Positions 38,944 to 52,393 of a stretch of DNA of 64,000 nt are shown here, piece by piece (within the stretch, counting starts at the first letter, position 1; each line of letters begins with the position of its first letter). The DNA is from Rhodeus uyekii (taxonomy: Eukaryota; Chordata; Actinopteri; Cypriniformes; Acheilognathidae), in the NCBI GenBank assembly GCA_037043235.1, contig JAWRVZ010000041.1:3690001-3754000 (forward strand), read 5' to 3'. The translations under genes and the position numbers were made by a program. The notes under the pieces were generated by a model. The model searched no databases and had not been told where the DNA came from. It saw only the letters and a program-made list of their open reading frames with translations.

Positions 38944-41900
38944 AAAAATGGGTAGTCACTGAAACAATAACTTGATTATTGTTATTCAATATTCATACAC
39001 GTGCACGATTCTACGTTGGCTCCATTTGGACCCTTGTTGGGGGAGCAAAATTATATAAAGTAACTAGCAATACTGTGCCTTATATGTATCACAACTTGTT
39101 TATTGGATGGTTCACACATTTTTCATTGCCATTACAATCGGATCTCACGATGATTATGTGTACTGTAGTTCTTCACCTGGAACTCGGTTCTTGGGTGTTG
39201 CACATCTTTGATGGATGAAATGAAAGTACACATATTATCGGCTCATTACCCATTAAAGACAGAGTAAATAAGTTAAAGAGCATGAAATGCTGAACTTTTG
39301 TCATTATAAGCTCACTCTGTCAATTTGATTCATGTTTAACAATGTTGATATCAGCTTTCATTTAAAAGGTCTCAAAGTCCCTTAATCCCTTACTTAATTA
39401 TATAAGTTTCTATACATAAATGGTCCTTACGTTGTTATAGAGTCAAGAACTAAAAATTATAGTCACTGCAAACAATACAATGACGTCTTAGTCTAAACTA
39501 AAGATTTCACTCTGATGCATTTTATGTTTAGTTTTTATTTCCCAGAATGGGCTGTTCATGATTAAGACTGTCTACTGCATGTAATGTTTGTAAAAGCATT
39601 AAATGAATGACCTTTATAAGTCTCGGAGGAGCTCTACTGTTACTAGAGAACTGTGGGAGAGACTATGAACAATTTTTATACAGGCTACCCTGGCCTGCTC
39701 TGTTTTTTAACATTTATTTTCAGTCACGCAGGGCACAGTACATGCTGTGTGTCTGGCGGTCCTTGTTCTCCAAACTCTGATTTCTAAGTCTCTTTCACTG
39801 TATTTTTCTCTCTCCCTTAACAGTCAACATATAACCTTGACTCCTGAACTTTTTCATCTTTGATAAACGTGAAAGTTATTGAACAGTCTCAGCCAAAACA
39901 AATCATCACACTAAACTCTTTAATGGACGCGCCCAGAATAAAATGAACCGAACTATATATTTGAACTCTTTCCCTGCCATTGATGGAATTTTCTCTGTTA
40001 TTTCCTAGTTGGCTCAAAAACTCCTGATGAAAACATATGTGAAGAAGATGCAGAATCAAGTGATACAACATGTAATCATATGCATATGTTATTTAATGCC
40101 AACATTAAACTGCATATAAATCAAAACTGCCTAATGTTACTGAATTATGTGTCAACCCAGGGCGAGCAATGACTGTGGACTCATGAAGGGTGTTGATGAA
40201 CTCTGTGATTTGATCAACGTTCTGAATCCAATCTAGATGTAGTCTTTGCCAAAATATTAAATTAACAAAATAATCTGGGGAGCCATGAAATTTTTTGAAA
40301 CCGATTAAAGAAAACACTAGCAGTGACTTGCAACTTTATATATTTATATATATATAATATGTATGTGTATATATATGTTTTTTATTTTTTTTTACGCTGA
40401 CGAGGAAAGAGTTCAAATAAAAATCGGAGAAAGATCAAATCATACCAGCTTACTGCATAACTGCGTTTATAACAACTGCATAACAAAATGTGTTTTAATT
40501 CATTTTAATAACAATTTACTTTAATTGTGTTTTCATTAATTAGTACATAAAATTAATAGTCGACATAGACAGTTAGCTCTCTTTCATTTAGAACTCAAAA
40601 TCTTGACAATCCCTTAAAGTCACTATGAAATTAAAATGGACAGTTATTGTATTTTATTGAATATTACAGTATTTCTTTTATAAATGGTTTATTCTTGCAC
40701 ATCATCTTTTTTTTATATTCATGTGCCCTCATCATCTTCAACCAAAATAATCTTAAAAATCAAAATCAAGTCCTGCCATGCATTTTTTCTTATTCGAGAT
40801 GCTGTTTCACTCAAAAAATAATAATGTATGCCAAGTTTAAGACATGGTAACCAAAGGTTGTTAAAAAAAATGCAATAGAGAATATAATGACTTTAACATG
40901 GAATGAAACTGTAGTAATTTGCTATAAGCAACCACTGCCATTTTAAATATGTGGTAGTTTTTTTTCAATCAGCTTGAATTGAGATTTAAAATTCTTTTAA
41001 CATAACTATGGCTCTAAGTGTAGTTGACCAAATGGCTGAGATGCCTATTACAGGGTTAAACCAGAGGGGTTAAGAATGAGATGGGTAAATATTCTCATGC
41101 AGAAACCTCAATGTATTCCCTGTGTTTGAGCAATCATAATTCACAAACTGAAAACCATAGAAAAATGTGCAAACATTAACTTGCGACTTAAACACCAATA
41201 GCAATGGCAAACAGCTGTAATTTTCCACTACCCTGTGTAATTGTTACAAAGTTCTACAAATACAGAAAACTTTAACACAGGACAATGAATGTTCAGTAAA
41301 CATATTAACTGCAAGGGTTTGAACCCTGACTCTGTCTGAGGAAACATAAGATGTATCACATGCTGAATAAAATAAAGATGAAAACCGGTCTGCACTCTTT
41401 AAAGAAAATATTATATATATATATATATATATTCTGTCAGTGTCTGGCACTTCATAGAACTTTTCAGGGATTGCCATCATGGGATCATTTTATGGATTTA
41501 GTTCATTTTGTTTTAATTCATTTTTTATTTTGATTCAATTTGATGCGTTTAACAGTTCGTAGACCTACTTTACCACTAAAAAAAACATCGAAACAACCCA
41601 TTAATAATTTATTTAAACTTTTTGGCACAAAGGGTTCTTTAAAACTGAGTCATGAACTCTAGGGTTGAACATTTTTTCATATGAGTGAATAAAGACTTTG
41701 ATGGAGTGTGAATGACGAATTTACTCGCAGATCTTTCAAAGTCATGACCATTACACGCTTGTGGCTTCTGGTGAAAATGCAAGAACAGGCCATGAAGGAT
41801 CAGGGTTTGGGGATGATGGATTTAGGATGAAGAGAAAATTGAACATAGCGTCTTGAAGTCACGGGAGAAATTCAGACTGGAAATCCAACCTGTAATGGCA

Positions 41901-43057
41901 AATGATGTCACTTTATAGAAACGTTTCTCTGTGATTGCGTAATTGTTCTTAAATTAAAACATGCAAGGTTATAAAATAAAAAAACCTTCATTACCATATA
42001 TTTTGGTAGTATATGCTTTTGTATTGTAACACTATAAAATCTGACAACCCCACATAACTAAATTGGGCTTTTAGTGTTTCGTATGACAGAATCTTCTCAG
42101 AAACGTGCTTTTGGAATGAGTCAAAGTCTCCAGCTGAATTCATTTGATGTCTTTTCATCTCTGGACTCATTTGTGTCAATTTCTTCTCATTATTCTCATT
42201 ATGCTGAGCTCCTATATATGAAGAACAAATCAAAGCAATATATGAGGGAGGCCAAGCAGAACTGCTCTCCTTCTCAATTAATTTAAAGACGGAGACAAAA
42301 ATCACCCCGGGGCTTTGCAGAAAGTCGGAACTTGTTATTCTGTGTGGATAAAGACAAATTATGTGAGCAAGAATGGATGATGTTTAATGCCAAAGTCCCT
42401 TCGATATCAGGTGCGATTGTCTTTACATTTATTAAAGCCATTTTCACTGATATTAGTGTTTGTTTCTTTTCTCATGTATTTCACTTTCCCGCTATGATCT
42501 TATCTTCCAAAGAACAGGTTTGCAACACAATTCGTAAGAAATGAGACGTGCCAAATATTTGTGAACTGCATGTAACTACTTGGCTTTTCTAAGGAAAAAG
42601 GCACTAGACAGAAGATAACATTCTAGTTTGTGTTGTGAACGTTTACTGTGACTGTCACGTGTGTATACCTCATTTTCTTTTCTTTAAATCGTGACAAAGA
42701 GTAAAGAGAACCATTAAATAATTTGTTGAACAGGCGATTAACCAAGCCATGTCATCAACATTTCACAAATCCAGGGCTCAGTGTCAGAACAAGACTCCCA
42801 AATTTGATCCAGAATCTGTTAAAGAAAAAAAAAAAATTTTTATATTTATTTTATTATATTATATATCTGCAGTCTATGTCTTTGATTTCCGGATCTGGAA
42901 TTTATGTTTTTAATTTATATTTTTGGTTGAAATGTATGCTATAAAATGTATATGTTAAACATTCTAATTTATAATATATTTTTATAAATTTATAATTTAT
43001 ACAGTGCATATATTTTTTTTCATAAAACATTCTATATGTGTGTATATATATACACAC
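38944..43057. other. Gene-free stretch
   Basis: AT-rich, a short (TA)n at 41412-41432, no supported coding sequence on either strand. Confidence 0.55.
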
Positions 43058-43612
43058 TTTATTGTGTCTTAGCAAACCAAACACAGTATTTTGTGTTCAT
43101 ACATCAGAGACATATATGTAATATACTGCGAACATATCCATATCATATCCATATAATGTTTAATGAAAAAATATACGTACACTGTATATATTATATACTG
43201 TACGTATTATATACTATATATCTGTAATATTAAATAAGAACATTTTGTTAAATTCATATTATAGTGATCCATTTTGGAATATATCTATAAAAATGGCAAA
43301 AAGATTATATATAAATGGCAAAAAGATTGTATAACAAAAAAATCTTTTCACAATTCTGGGAAACTCACAACTAATGTGTACAGTACTAATGCTTTGTCAA
43401 CACACTTAAAAGCCCTATTTTTTCATAAATCTTTCATGACCTCCCACCTCCACCAAAACCCAGCTGGATCCGTCACCACTCCTTGTACCAGGATATCATA
43501 AAGCAATCCAAAACAGATCAAAGTAGATGATATGTTCGCAGTATATTATATATATATGTCTCTGATGTATGAACACAAAATACTGTGTGTGGTTTGCTAA
43601 GACACAATAAAG
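43058..43612. repeat. Widely spaced inverted repeat, arms of about 80 bp
   Basis: 43058-43137 (CTTTATTGTGTCTTAGCAAA to ACTGCGAACATA) recurs as its reverse complement at 43531-43612 with only a few changes in the central TA stretch. The 390-bp spacer has no matching termini or reading frame. Confidence 0.85.
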
Positions 43613-45576
43613 CCCACATTTAATCAAATATGTTATTTGATCTGAAATAGTGGGTGTATTGTTTGAGATACATTGTCATTTTCAGACTGCTTCTGAAGGC
43701 TTGTTTTGCTCAAGTCCTGAGTAAGAGGTCAGGGACAGAGGAGTAGGGGTTAAAGAAGGATATAGGTTTTGCAAAAGGGAGCATTGCTATTTTGTTGCAG
43801 CCTCAGCACTCCATTTATGAGGGCTTCTTTTCAGCTTTGCCCTGCTCTGGATTTGATCTGAGAGAACGAAAGTCCATCACGAGCCCCTTCCCCTCAATTA
43901 TTCAGCCTAGTTACGCATGCCTTCTGCCAGGCCTCTCAAGAAGACCGATCATGAGATCAGCTCTGCAGAAGACGTAGTCTTTCACACAAGACCCTTTCAG
44001 AGGAAGAGGTTAGTTTTGAGAGAAGGAGCGGAGTAGAGGAGATAGAAAGCGAGAGGCAGATAAAGTCGTATTGGTGCCACGTGCTAGCGAGTTGTCAGAC
44101 AGTGCCCTCATTCCCGGCTCTCAGATAAAGACTTCCTCTGATGGATTCACTTTGTCAATCACTGCTGCTCCAAAGAGGCTTTGAAGATATGATCAAATTC
44201 TCTTCAGGGTCATCTGTAAACTGGCACTTTCCCATGAATATGGTGCAAATTGGTATTCTGTGTTATTTTTTTATTTTATTTTTTAAGCATTAGAAGCAAA
44301 ACCCATATGTTTTAAGATATTCGATATGATCATTTTTTTATTTAATATAAAATGAATCTAGCATAAAAATTAGCTTTGTATTTGTTTTGCTTTTTTTTAT
44401 TAATAATAATAACAATAACAATTGATTTTGAAATTAATAATAATAGTTTTTGTTTATTGCAAGATAATATAGTTTTAAACTGATGTGTAATGTAAATTAG
44501 TTTTTTTAAGAAAAATTGAAAGTTGGAGTTAACATATATATTTAGTAAATAGCGCACTCAAATCGATTAATTGCGATTAATCGCTTCTAACATAAAGGTT
44601 TCTGTTACTCAACTTGTCAATTCTCATGATTATTTAAGTTCTGTGTTCTTCTTGTAGTTCTTTTGTTCTTGTTTGCTTATGCTGGTTGTTCTTGGTTCTC
44701 CTTTTTGCTTTTTGTTACATTATATTAATAACTGTTATATTATCTTTCTTTCGTGCAATTCTCATACTGCAGCAAACCTCGACAGAAGAACAAAATCAAT
44801 CAGTGAAATGTATCAATCAGTTTTTTCCCTTTTTTTATTTTGTTGCCCACTTTTGTCATGGACATTCCTGCTGTTCCTGGAGCAGGTTAACCATCCCCTG
44901 GAAGATCACATTCGAGTCTGTTTCCAGCCAGACACACTACCCGAACAGCTCTCTCTGTGTGTTTTATCACACCAGTCTGAGCGAGTGGTCCGAGGGAAGA
45001 CTTCGTCATCTCATCGACATTGTCTCGGCTGGTGCACCAGCCCAATTCCACATTCAGAGACCACCCATCCGTCACCGATGACCGGCACGGTGGAGATATG
45101 AGAGCCCACCAAAGACCATGGACCATCAACTGACAAGACCGAGCCTGAAGAGAGGGTGGAAGGAGTCTTCGCCCTGTAGCCTGACCAGGTGTGTGAGCCT
45201 TGTATTCTGCCGAGAGAGTGTTTGTGGAGTTCAAGGTCATGTTGGATATGATCGCTATGGTGGGTGGATGGATGTGCTGGACTGTGGTGGATGTGATCCC
45301 GAATACTTAAGCCAGCACTATTGTCCTTCACGTTTATTGCCATCTCAAAATTCTGGTCAGTTGATGATACGTTGATGATACCAAGAATTTTAAAATGAAC
45401 TGGTGGTGTTGTGGTTTCAATGTTGCGGCTTTCTCTCTCCAGAATTTAAGTTTTATTCTTTCAAACAAAACCAAGAAGCTCTGCAGAAACAACTCCTCCC
45501 GCAGAGACTACTCCCAATTTTTGCACGTTCTCAATATATACCATACATCCTATAGCTATTCAAGGCAACACCATGT

Positions 45577-45579
<3 letters not shown>
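43613..45579. other. Unassigned, partly repeat-like stretch
   Basis: An AT palindrome (GATTAATTGCGATTAATCGC, 44566-44585) is followed by 44640-45500, less AT-rich with overlapping open frames up to 142 codons but no domain or splice structure I can support. Probably transposon-derived. Confidence 0.4.

Positions 45580-45642
<63 letters not shown>
45580..45642. repeat. (TA)31 microsatellite
   Basis: Uninterrupted TA run of about 62 bases. Confidence 0.97.
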
Positions 45643-45643
<1 letters not shown>

Positions 45644-45849
45644 TGTAAATGTATATAAGGAGCGGACAGGAGCCAAGTTCTTCACCATATATGACCCACT
45701 GCAGGCCCTTGGTTTCACAGTTCATTCTTCTGCAAACCACAATGTTAAAGTCAATGTTAGCACACCGCTAGAAATAATAGGGTTTAAACATATGGCTATA
45801 TCATACTTGAATTGCTCACTTCCTGAATAAAAATCTTTACTGGCAGTAG

Positions 45850-45992
45850 ATCCTTTTCCTATTTTACACCAAAACTATGGAACAGTCTTCCTAGCATTGT
45901 TTGGGAAGCAGACACACTCTGTCAGTTTAAATCTAGACTTAAAAGCATATATCACTTTAACCTAGCATACATAACACGTTATCAATTTATAT
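45850..45992 (+). mobile_element. LINE 3' coding remnant
   Basis: One frame reads FTPKLWNSLPSIVWEAD then TLCQFKSRLK, similar to the last residues of L2-type LINE polyproteins (PRLWNSLP...FKxxLKTHLF). The preceding 44.6-45.8 kb looks like dispersed-repeat sequence but I cannot name it. Confidence 0.55.
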
Positions 45993-46395
45993 AATTCAAA
46001 TCATATAAAATAATAGTGTACTGGGGCAAGTAAGGGAGTGAGTGGGAAACTGCAACTTGGCCGTATAGTGTGTCCTCATGGTTGAGGTGTTGGGACAGAG
46101 GCATTCCCCCCCGTCCTCATTGCCTCCATCCCTGAGAGACTGAGAGGATGGACAGCGAGGGGGAGAGCAGGGAGAGAAAGGATAGATAGTTTTCTTGTCT
46201 TGAGAGATTGATAGAGAAATACAATTTTGGTAATGTACATTCAAATTTGTAAATGCAACAAAATCACTATAAAAAATATTACTATTTTTGTTATGCAAGT
46301 TATAATTTGATTTAATGAAACAAACATTTTAATTCTGTGCGTTGTTTAGTTTTGTAATGCAAGTAAAAATGTGTAAATTAAAGAAACTGTTTTTG

Positions 46396-46396
<1 letters not shown>

Positions 46397-46425
<29 letters not shown>
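46397..46425. repeat. (TA)n microsatellite
   Basis: About 14 TA units. Confidence 0.9.
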
Positions 46426-46430
<5 letters not shown>

Positions 46431-49011
46431 ATATATTTACGTTATAGTATGTAAATGAAAAACAAAATTGCATAGATTTTTGTCAATTAATTTGTAAATA
46501 AATGACTATAAATAAGTTACATTCAAGATCACAAAAACAAAATAAAAGTGAAAATGAACTTTCATTATACCAACTTACATAACATATTTTAACATACAAA
46601 ACCGTCCGGGCTCAACTCACCACCTATACCTAATGTATACATTTTTAGTCTTTCTGTTCCTATACCGTTCATATATTTTTTAAATAGTATCTAATATCCA
46701 TGTGTAAAAACTACGTTTTTTATAAAAAGTACAATATTTGCCTCTGAGATGAAGTTGAGTTTCATACTTAAACACAGAGTATGAAAGTATGAGAGTATGA
46801 ATTTTGTTACATTTATTCACCCTTGGATATTTGGAAAATTAAACTGACAAAACGTATTGTCACAATATTAACAAGTTGTTGATCAATAGGACAATTTGTC
46901 GCCTAGCAACTGTGACAGATGGACTTTTTAAAGCTATATTTAACTGCCTAAAAACAAAACAATAGGTTGAAAACCTATCCATTTATACACATGATAAAGA
47001 GAAGAGATTTGTAAAATCGCATGTTGGGAAAATATGAGTCAACATCTGAAACTTAATTGTATTTCTTTTTAATTTGTATCATTACATATATTAGATTATT
47101 TAAGTAACCGAAACCCAATACTTGCATTTAAAAAAAAAAAATTATTATTATAATAATCTATTGTCACCAGTGTGCAATGAATTCTGGGGTAGGCAAGGCC
47201 GCGAATGATCCATCTGTTGCATCCAAAAGACAAAAACAAGGCTGCCTTAGAAAGAGCCATTGAATTGGAACGCAATATATACACTTTGACAGCACTATTC
47301 AGTAATATTGTGTATTTAACATCAAATTATGATGTCAATCATGAATTGAAATGTTAATATTAAATATTTATAGATTATATAAATGATATGTAATGTACAT
47401 AATCTATACATTTGTATTAAAATTTGATAAATAGTAAATTGTTATACATATTAAATTCTTAATGTATTAAATATTTTTACATTTTAATGTTTCTCAAAGT
47501 CAAGCAACAACTTCTTTTTTTTTTTACTTTTCACATGACAGCAGACACCACATCACCCACTCCTTTATGCTTTATCAACACTTTGTGAAAGCCAGAAGGA
47601 CACTGGCGCTCTCAGCCTATGGAAATGAACAGCGTTGGCATTTGAATGTCAGGGTGATGTAGGCAGATGTAGATTGTGGATATAAAAACCATTAGCCTTG
47701 GTGAAGGGGGCTGGGAAACTCTGGCAAATTGTCATGATGATAAAGTCAACTCGACCGGGACTCCGACAGAGGTCAAAGAAGCTAAAAGAAGATGGGTTTG
47801 GGGCCATGATATCCCCTCATTAACATAGAGGTGGTCTCTCAGGTGACATCAAATACAAATATCACATTCCCTCATTAAAGCAGCAGACTGACCGAGAAAG
47901 TGTGGTTGGTTTGTCACACACAGAGACAAAAGAGGGGATAAAATTTGTGCGAGTTATAATCTATCCCTAAATCATGCAGCGGGACACATTTTTGCAAGCT
48001 GGTGGTGCTGACTTGTTTAACCATAAATTTGTAGCAATCCTGCATAATCGCTGCTTTTATGTGGACAGAAAGCATCATAAAATATTCTTTCCTAAAACGT
48101 GATGACGGTAGGAAACTTTTCTAAACTATCAGCTTAGATCCTCTTGTGTAAATGTCAATGTTAGTCGTACTCCTTTCCCATATTTCTCACTAAGGGCCAT
48201 TTACTGCGGCTGAGCTCTGGGTTTTACTAAAACCACATCTGTGAATGAAAGCCATCTAAAACTAAATGAAGCACACAAAAATCTTTCTCCCCATTTTCCT
48301 TTATTGTGAAGTCATTCTTGCATCTCCAGACCTTTGTAATATTGTTTAATGACTTTTGCAATGTCTGCTCTAACTCTGGCATATTTGGATTTGGTTCCGA
48401 GTGAATAGTCAAAGAAAACAAACGGTCTGTCATTTACTTTAATCCATATGTTTGCTATTATTCATGGACTGTCTGCATTCATAAAGACTCACAGACTGGT
48501 ATAAACAAACAGTTATAACATCATTCAGGTTCTACCATCAATAAAATGTGAAAACGTCAATGATAAACAGTGTTTTGAAAACATACGGCACATTTGGTCT
48601 GATGATGAAACAGGTTTCAGATCAATCAATAATGAATCAAGCCTTTCCAATTCATTTAATGTACATTTTTAAGATTCATTTTTGATTCTCACTATCAAAA
48701 AAAAAAAAACAGTTCTTTGTCAAAGTAACTTAAAATAGTTACATTACTTATAATAGTAATAGTTGTTCAAAGTGAATTAATTGAGTTTTGGGCATCACTT
48801 GCTAGTGAGGTAGATTATATTTTATTTCAAATGTACAAAAAAAATAATATAAATGCCAAATGAAAGTAGAGTAACTTTTGAATTAGGCCTGATGTGTACA
48901 AAATCTTTCTTTAATAAGAACAAACTGTGATTTCTTCTTGTTAAATCCCTACCTCATGTTACAAACCTCATGTTTTATTATTCTGAACATCTTACATATT
49001 ACCTGCTGACA
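46426..49011. other. Gene-free stretch downstream of alpi
   Basis: No exons. TTTATT at 49147-49152 would be an AATAAA for alpi on the minus strand, about 700 bases past the stop, but closer non-canonical signals cannot be excluded. Confidence 0.45.
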
Positions 49012-49092
49012 AAAATTTGGGGTCGACATGATTTTCTTTTATGTTTTTGAATCAACAGTGCATTTATTTGATCAAAAATACAGTAAAAAATA
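49012..49092 (+). repeat. Abundant cyprinid interspersed repeat, copy 5 (5' part only)
   Basis: AAAATTTGGGGTCGACATGA and TGCATTTATTTGATCAAAAA are the opening blocks of the same family. Confidence 0.5.
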
Positions 49093-49848
49093 TGGCGCCC
49101 CTTAAGGGACATAATGATGGAAAAATATGAGATGGGAGGAAAAACATTTATTTAGATCTCAAGAAACATTTATTATAATCAGAATTGAAAACAGTGAAGC
49201 TGCTTCAAATTTTTGAAGCAACTATGATAGTTGTTTTAGGATTCCTTGATGAATTGAAAACTAAAAAGCATTTTTCAAATACAAAACTGTCTCTTTCTAT
49301 CAATTGGATCAATTGTGTATTCACATGAGTATTGATTTCATGTGACTCGACAGACTTCACATGAATATTATAACTAAAATGCTGTAATATGAGTTTGTTA
49401 AACAACAATTAGCTGCGATCCTCAATTTTGCATTCGTTCCACAGACTATCAATCTCGTGTTGCCTTGCGGCACAGAAAGCGTGATATATTTTTTGGCGTC
49501 CTTTTGAGTAGTTTTGCTGTCCAGATTTCATCTCAATTATTCATTATTATGTTCTTTAGAGAACAGCAATATCACACTAACATTTGCACTGCTGTACTGA
49601 ATCAGTTCAGTTGTGATATCGCTTAAATGGCAAGTTAAAAAAAAACACACACATTTTAAATTTTGTTTCCATCATTGCAACTGAATCTCTTCAAATAAGC
49701 CTCTTCAAAATGCCCACACATTGGTCCTGAAGTTGATAAATGGTTTAAAAACTAATCGCATATTTAAAAACAAAAATCATAAACTCCACTAGAGAATCAG
49801 TTCCTGATCTAATCACGGTAAGATAAAAGACGATCCGAAGAAGAGGGG

Positions 49849-50114
49849 TCAGCACAGAAGCCGTGTGACTGAAAGAAGAACGGCCAGCATAGGGGAGATG
49901 TGGCTGAGAGAAGAGGAGCCAGAGCTTGTACGGCAGTGTTCTTTGTTTTGGCCGATGCAAGTGGCGTAGGCCATGACGTGGGGAATGTAATGTTGCTCCT
50001 GGACTCCATGAAGAAGATGAGCCATGGGGCCTTTGGAGAAGATGGCCACGTCTTCACCGCCATGAGTCTCCATGCGCAAGGGAACGGCAGACTGAGCCAG
50101 ATAGTTGTTTTGCT
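49849..50114 (-). CDS. alpi: alpi exon 11: last zinc histidine and C-terminal tail
   Basis: Starts EQNNYLAQSAVPLRMETHGG; His456 completes the active site. GPMAHLLHGVQEQHYIPHVM is the conserved C-terminal block. After Cys of NKEHC the tail is Ser-rich then hydrophobic, the layout of a GPI-attachment signal, ending at TGA 49849-49851. Confidence 0.94.
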
Positions 50115-52352
50115 CTGAAGGCAGAAGAAAAAAAGAGTTGTATTTATATCTTAATATTTAATAAAACACTACTTTAGTTAAATATTAATACATTTAAAAA
50201 GCTTTCAGGCTACATACTATTGTTTTAATTTATAAATATTCATATTTAACTAAGTGGATGTTGTTATTAACTATTGATTTAATATTAATTGTAATTTAAT
50301 AATAAATTAAATGTTAATGTAATTTAGTTTTAATAATTTACGTATTTATTTTAATTTTAGAGAAATGCTTTCAGGTTACATGCTATTAAGAGAAATAAAT
50401 GAATAATTATAATATTATATTAAAACTTTAATATTTGATTAAACACCTTAGTTCAAGAATATGAACAAATTCTCAATAATTGAGAGACATAAATGATTAA
50501 TGATAATGCTATACAAATGAATTCCAGTTAAGGAATAAAGCGTTATATTAAAACTAAGTTACAATTAATACTAAAACGCTACTTTGGTTACTTTTAACAA
50601 ATTAAAATTTCTCGGTAATTAGGATAAATAAATGAATAATTATAATGTTAAATTCAAATTGAATTATAATGAATACAGTAATCCCTCGCCACTTCGCGGT
50701 TCAAGTTTCGCGGCCTTTTTAAAAAATATTTATAGAGAAATAAAAATTCTAAAATACCGCCATATCGTTATAGTCTTATTGTGGAAAGCAGCGTTGCTTC
50801 ATCGTGATGCGAGAGAAACGGTTTCCCAGGATGCCAGACAAAGAGAGAAACTCTCTCAGAGGCTTTGTACACACCCACGGGCACTCAGACAAGACACGTG
50901 ATTGGTTCCCGGCACGAGATCGACGAATGAGAGCACGAGTGGATGTATCCCGTGAGCTGATTGGCTGATCCTACTTCAAGGATTTTCATCTATCACGGGG
51001 AATCCGGTCCACATTAACCGCAATAAACGAGGGATCACTGTATTAAAGTAAATTTAACATTGATATGAGTATTAACAAATGTCTCAATAATTAGAAAAAT
51101 AAATAAATAAATATTGATTATAATATAAAAAAAACTAAAATAAATACATTTTGGCCAGGACTTGGATTTGTATCTCAATGGGATTATTCCCCGTAAAATA
51201 AAGGATATGAATAATAAAAATTATTTAAAACAAAAAACGTAATTTCTCAAATAATTAAAGTAAACAGTAATAAATAACATAGAAAACATGTGTCAATACT
51301 CTATGGATACTATTAAAGGAGAACTGGTTCTGTTTATTTATTTATTTTTTTGGTATCCTCTCAGTACTGGTATATTTGACCTCCCCACAAGAATGTCAAC
51401 AGCAGGAATGACAAAGCATTTTACTTCATTGTTTTTGGATTGTGTTCGATCAGTGAAAACAGAAATGAAAAGAGTCAAATCTATGCTGTGGAATAGAAAT
51501 GAGACAAACAGGGAGAGAGTGATGGGGAACAAAATGAGAGAAGAGAGAGACCAAGCCAGAACAATAGCCATAATTCTATGGCTGGTCAAACATTTAGAGA
51601 AAGAGTAAGAAATATGGGTGGTAGAAACTGAGAGAGACTCACTTTATCATCATTCACCTACCGCAGTTTTATACTCAGGGCGCTTATATATTAGAGTTGA
51701 CATTACGATACATTCCACTCAATGACGACAGACTGTCACAGAACAGTGCGGGTAAAAAGAAGATGAAGGAATAAAGAAATACAGTGATCCCTCGTTTACT
51801 GTGGTTAATGTGGACCAGAACCTCCTGCGATAGGTAAAAAGCCGCAAAGTAGCATTAGCCAATCAGCTCACAGGATACACCCACTCGTGCTCTCATTGGT
51901 CGATCTCACCGTTTCTCTCACATCACAATGAAACAACGCTGCTTTCCGCCATACAGCTGCCGAAATGGCGGCATTTTTTAATTTTTATTTTTCAATGAAT
52001 ATTTTTGAAAAATCCGCAATGCACTGAGGCCGCGAAACATGAACCGCGAAGTGGCGAGGGATTACTGTAGTCTTTTAATGAAGAAACTCATTAAAGACAA
52101 TTAGCGCAACCTCACACGGATGAGAACGAACAAAGACTGAGGGAGGTATAAATACAGGGGGATTAATGATACGACATATTTAAAATATCTATTCCATTTT
52201 AATATTTTAAACTGTCATTAATCCTGTGATGACAGAGCTGAATTTTCACTATCATTACTCCAGACTTCAGTGTCACATAAGAAATCATTTTAATATGCTC
52301 ATTTGATGCTCAAGAAACATTATTATCAATGTTGAAAACAGTTGTTCTGGGT

Positions 52353-52393
<41 letters not shown>

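Noticed and set aside
44673..45375. Overlapping open frames of up to 142 codons with a leucine-rich start
   Set aside because: No recognisable domain, several frames open at once, and the surroundings look like dispersed repeat.
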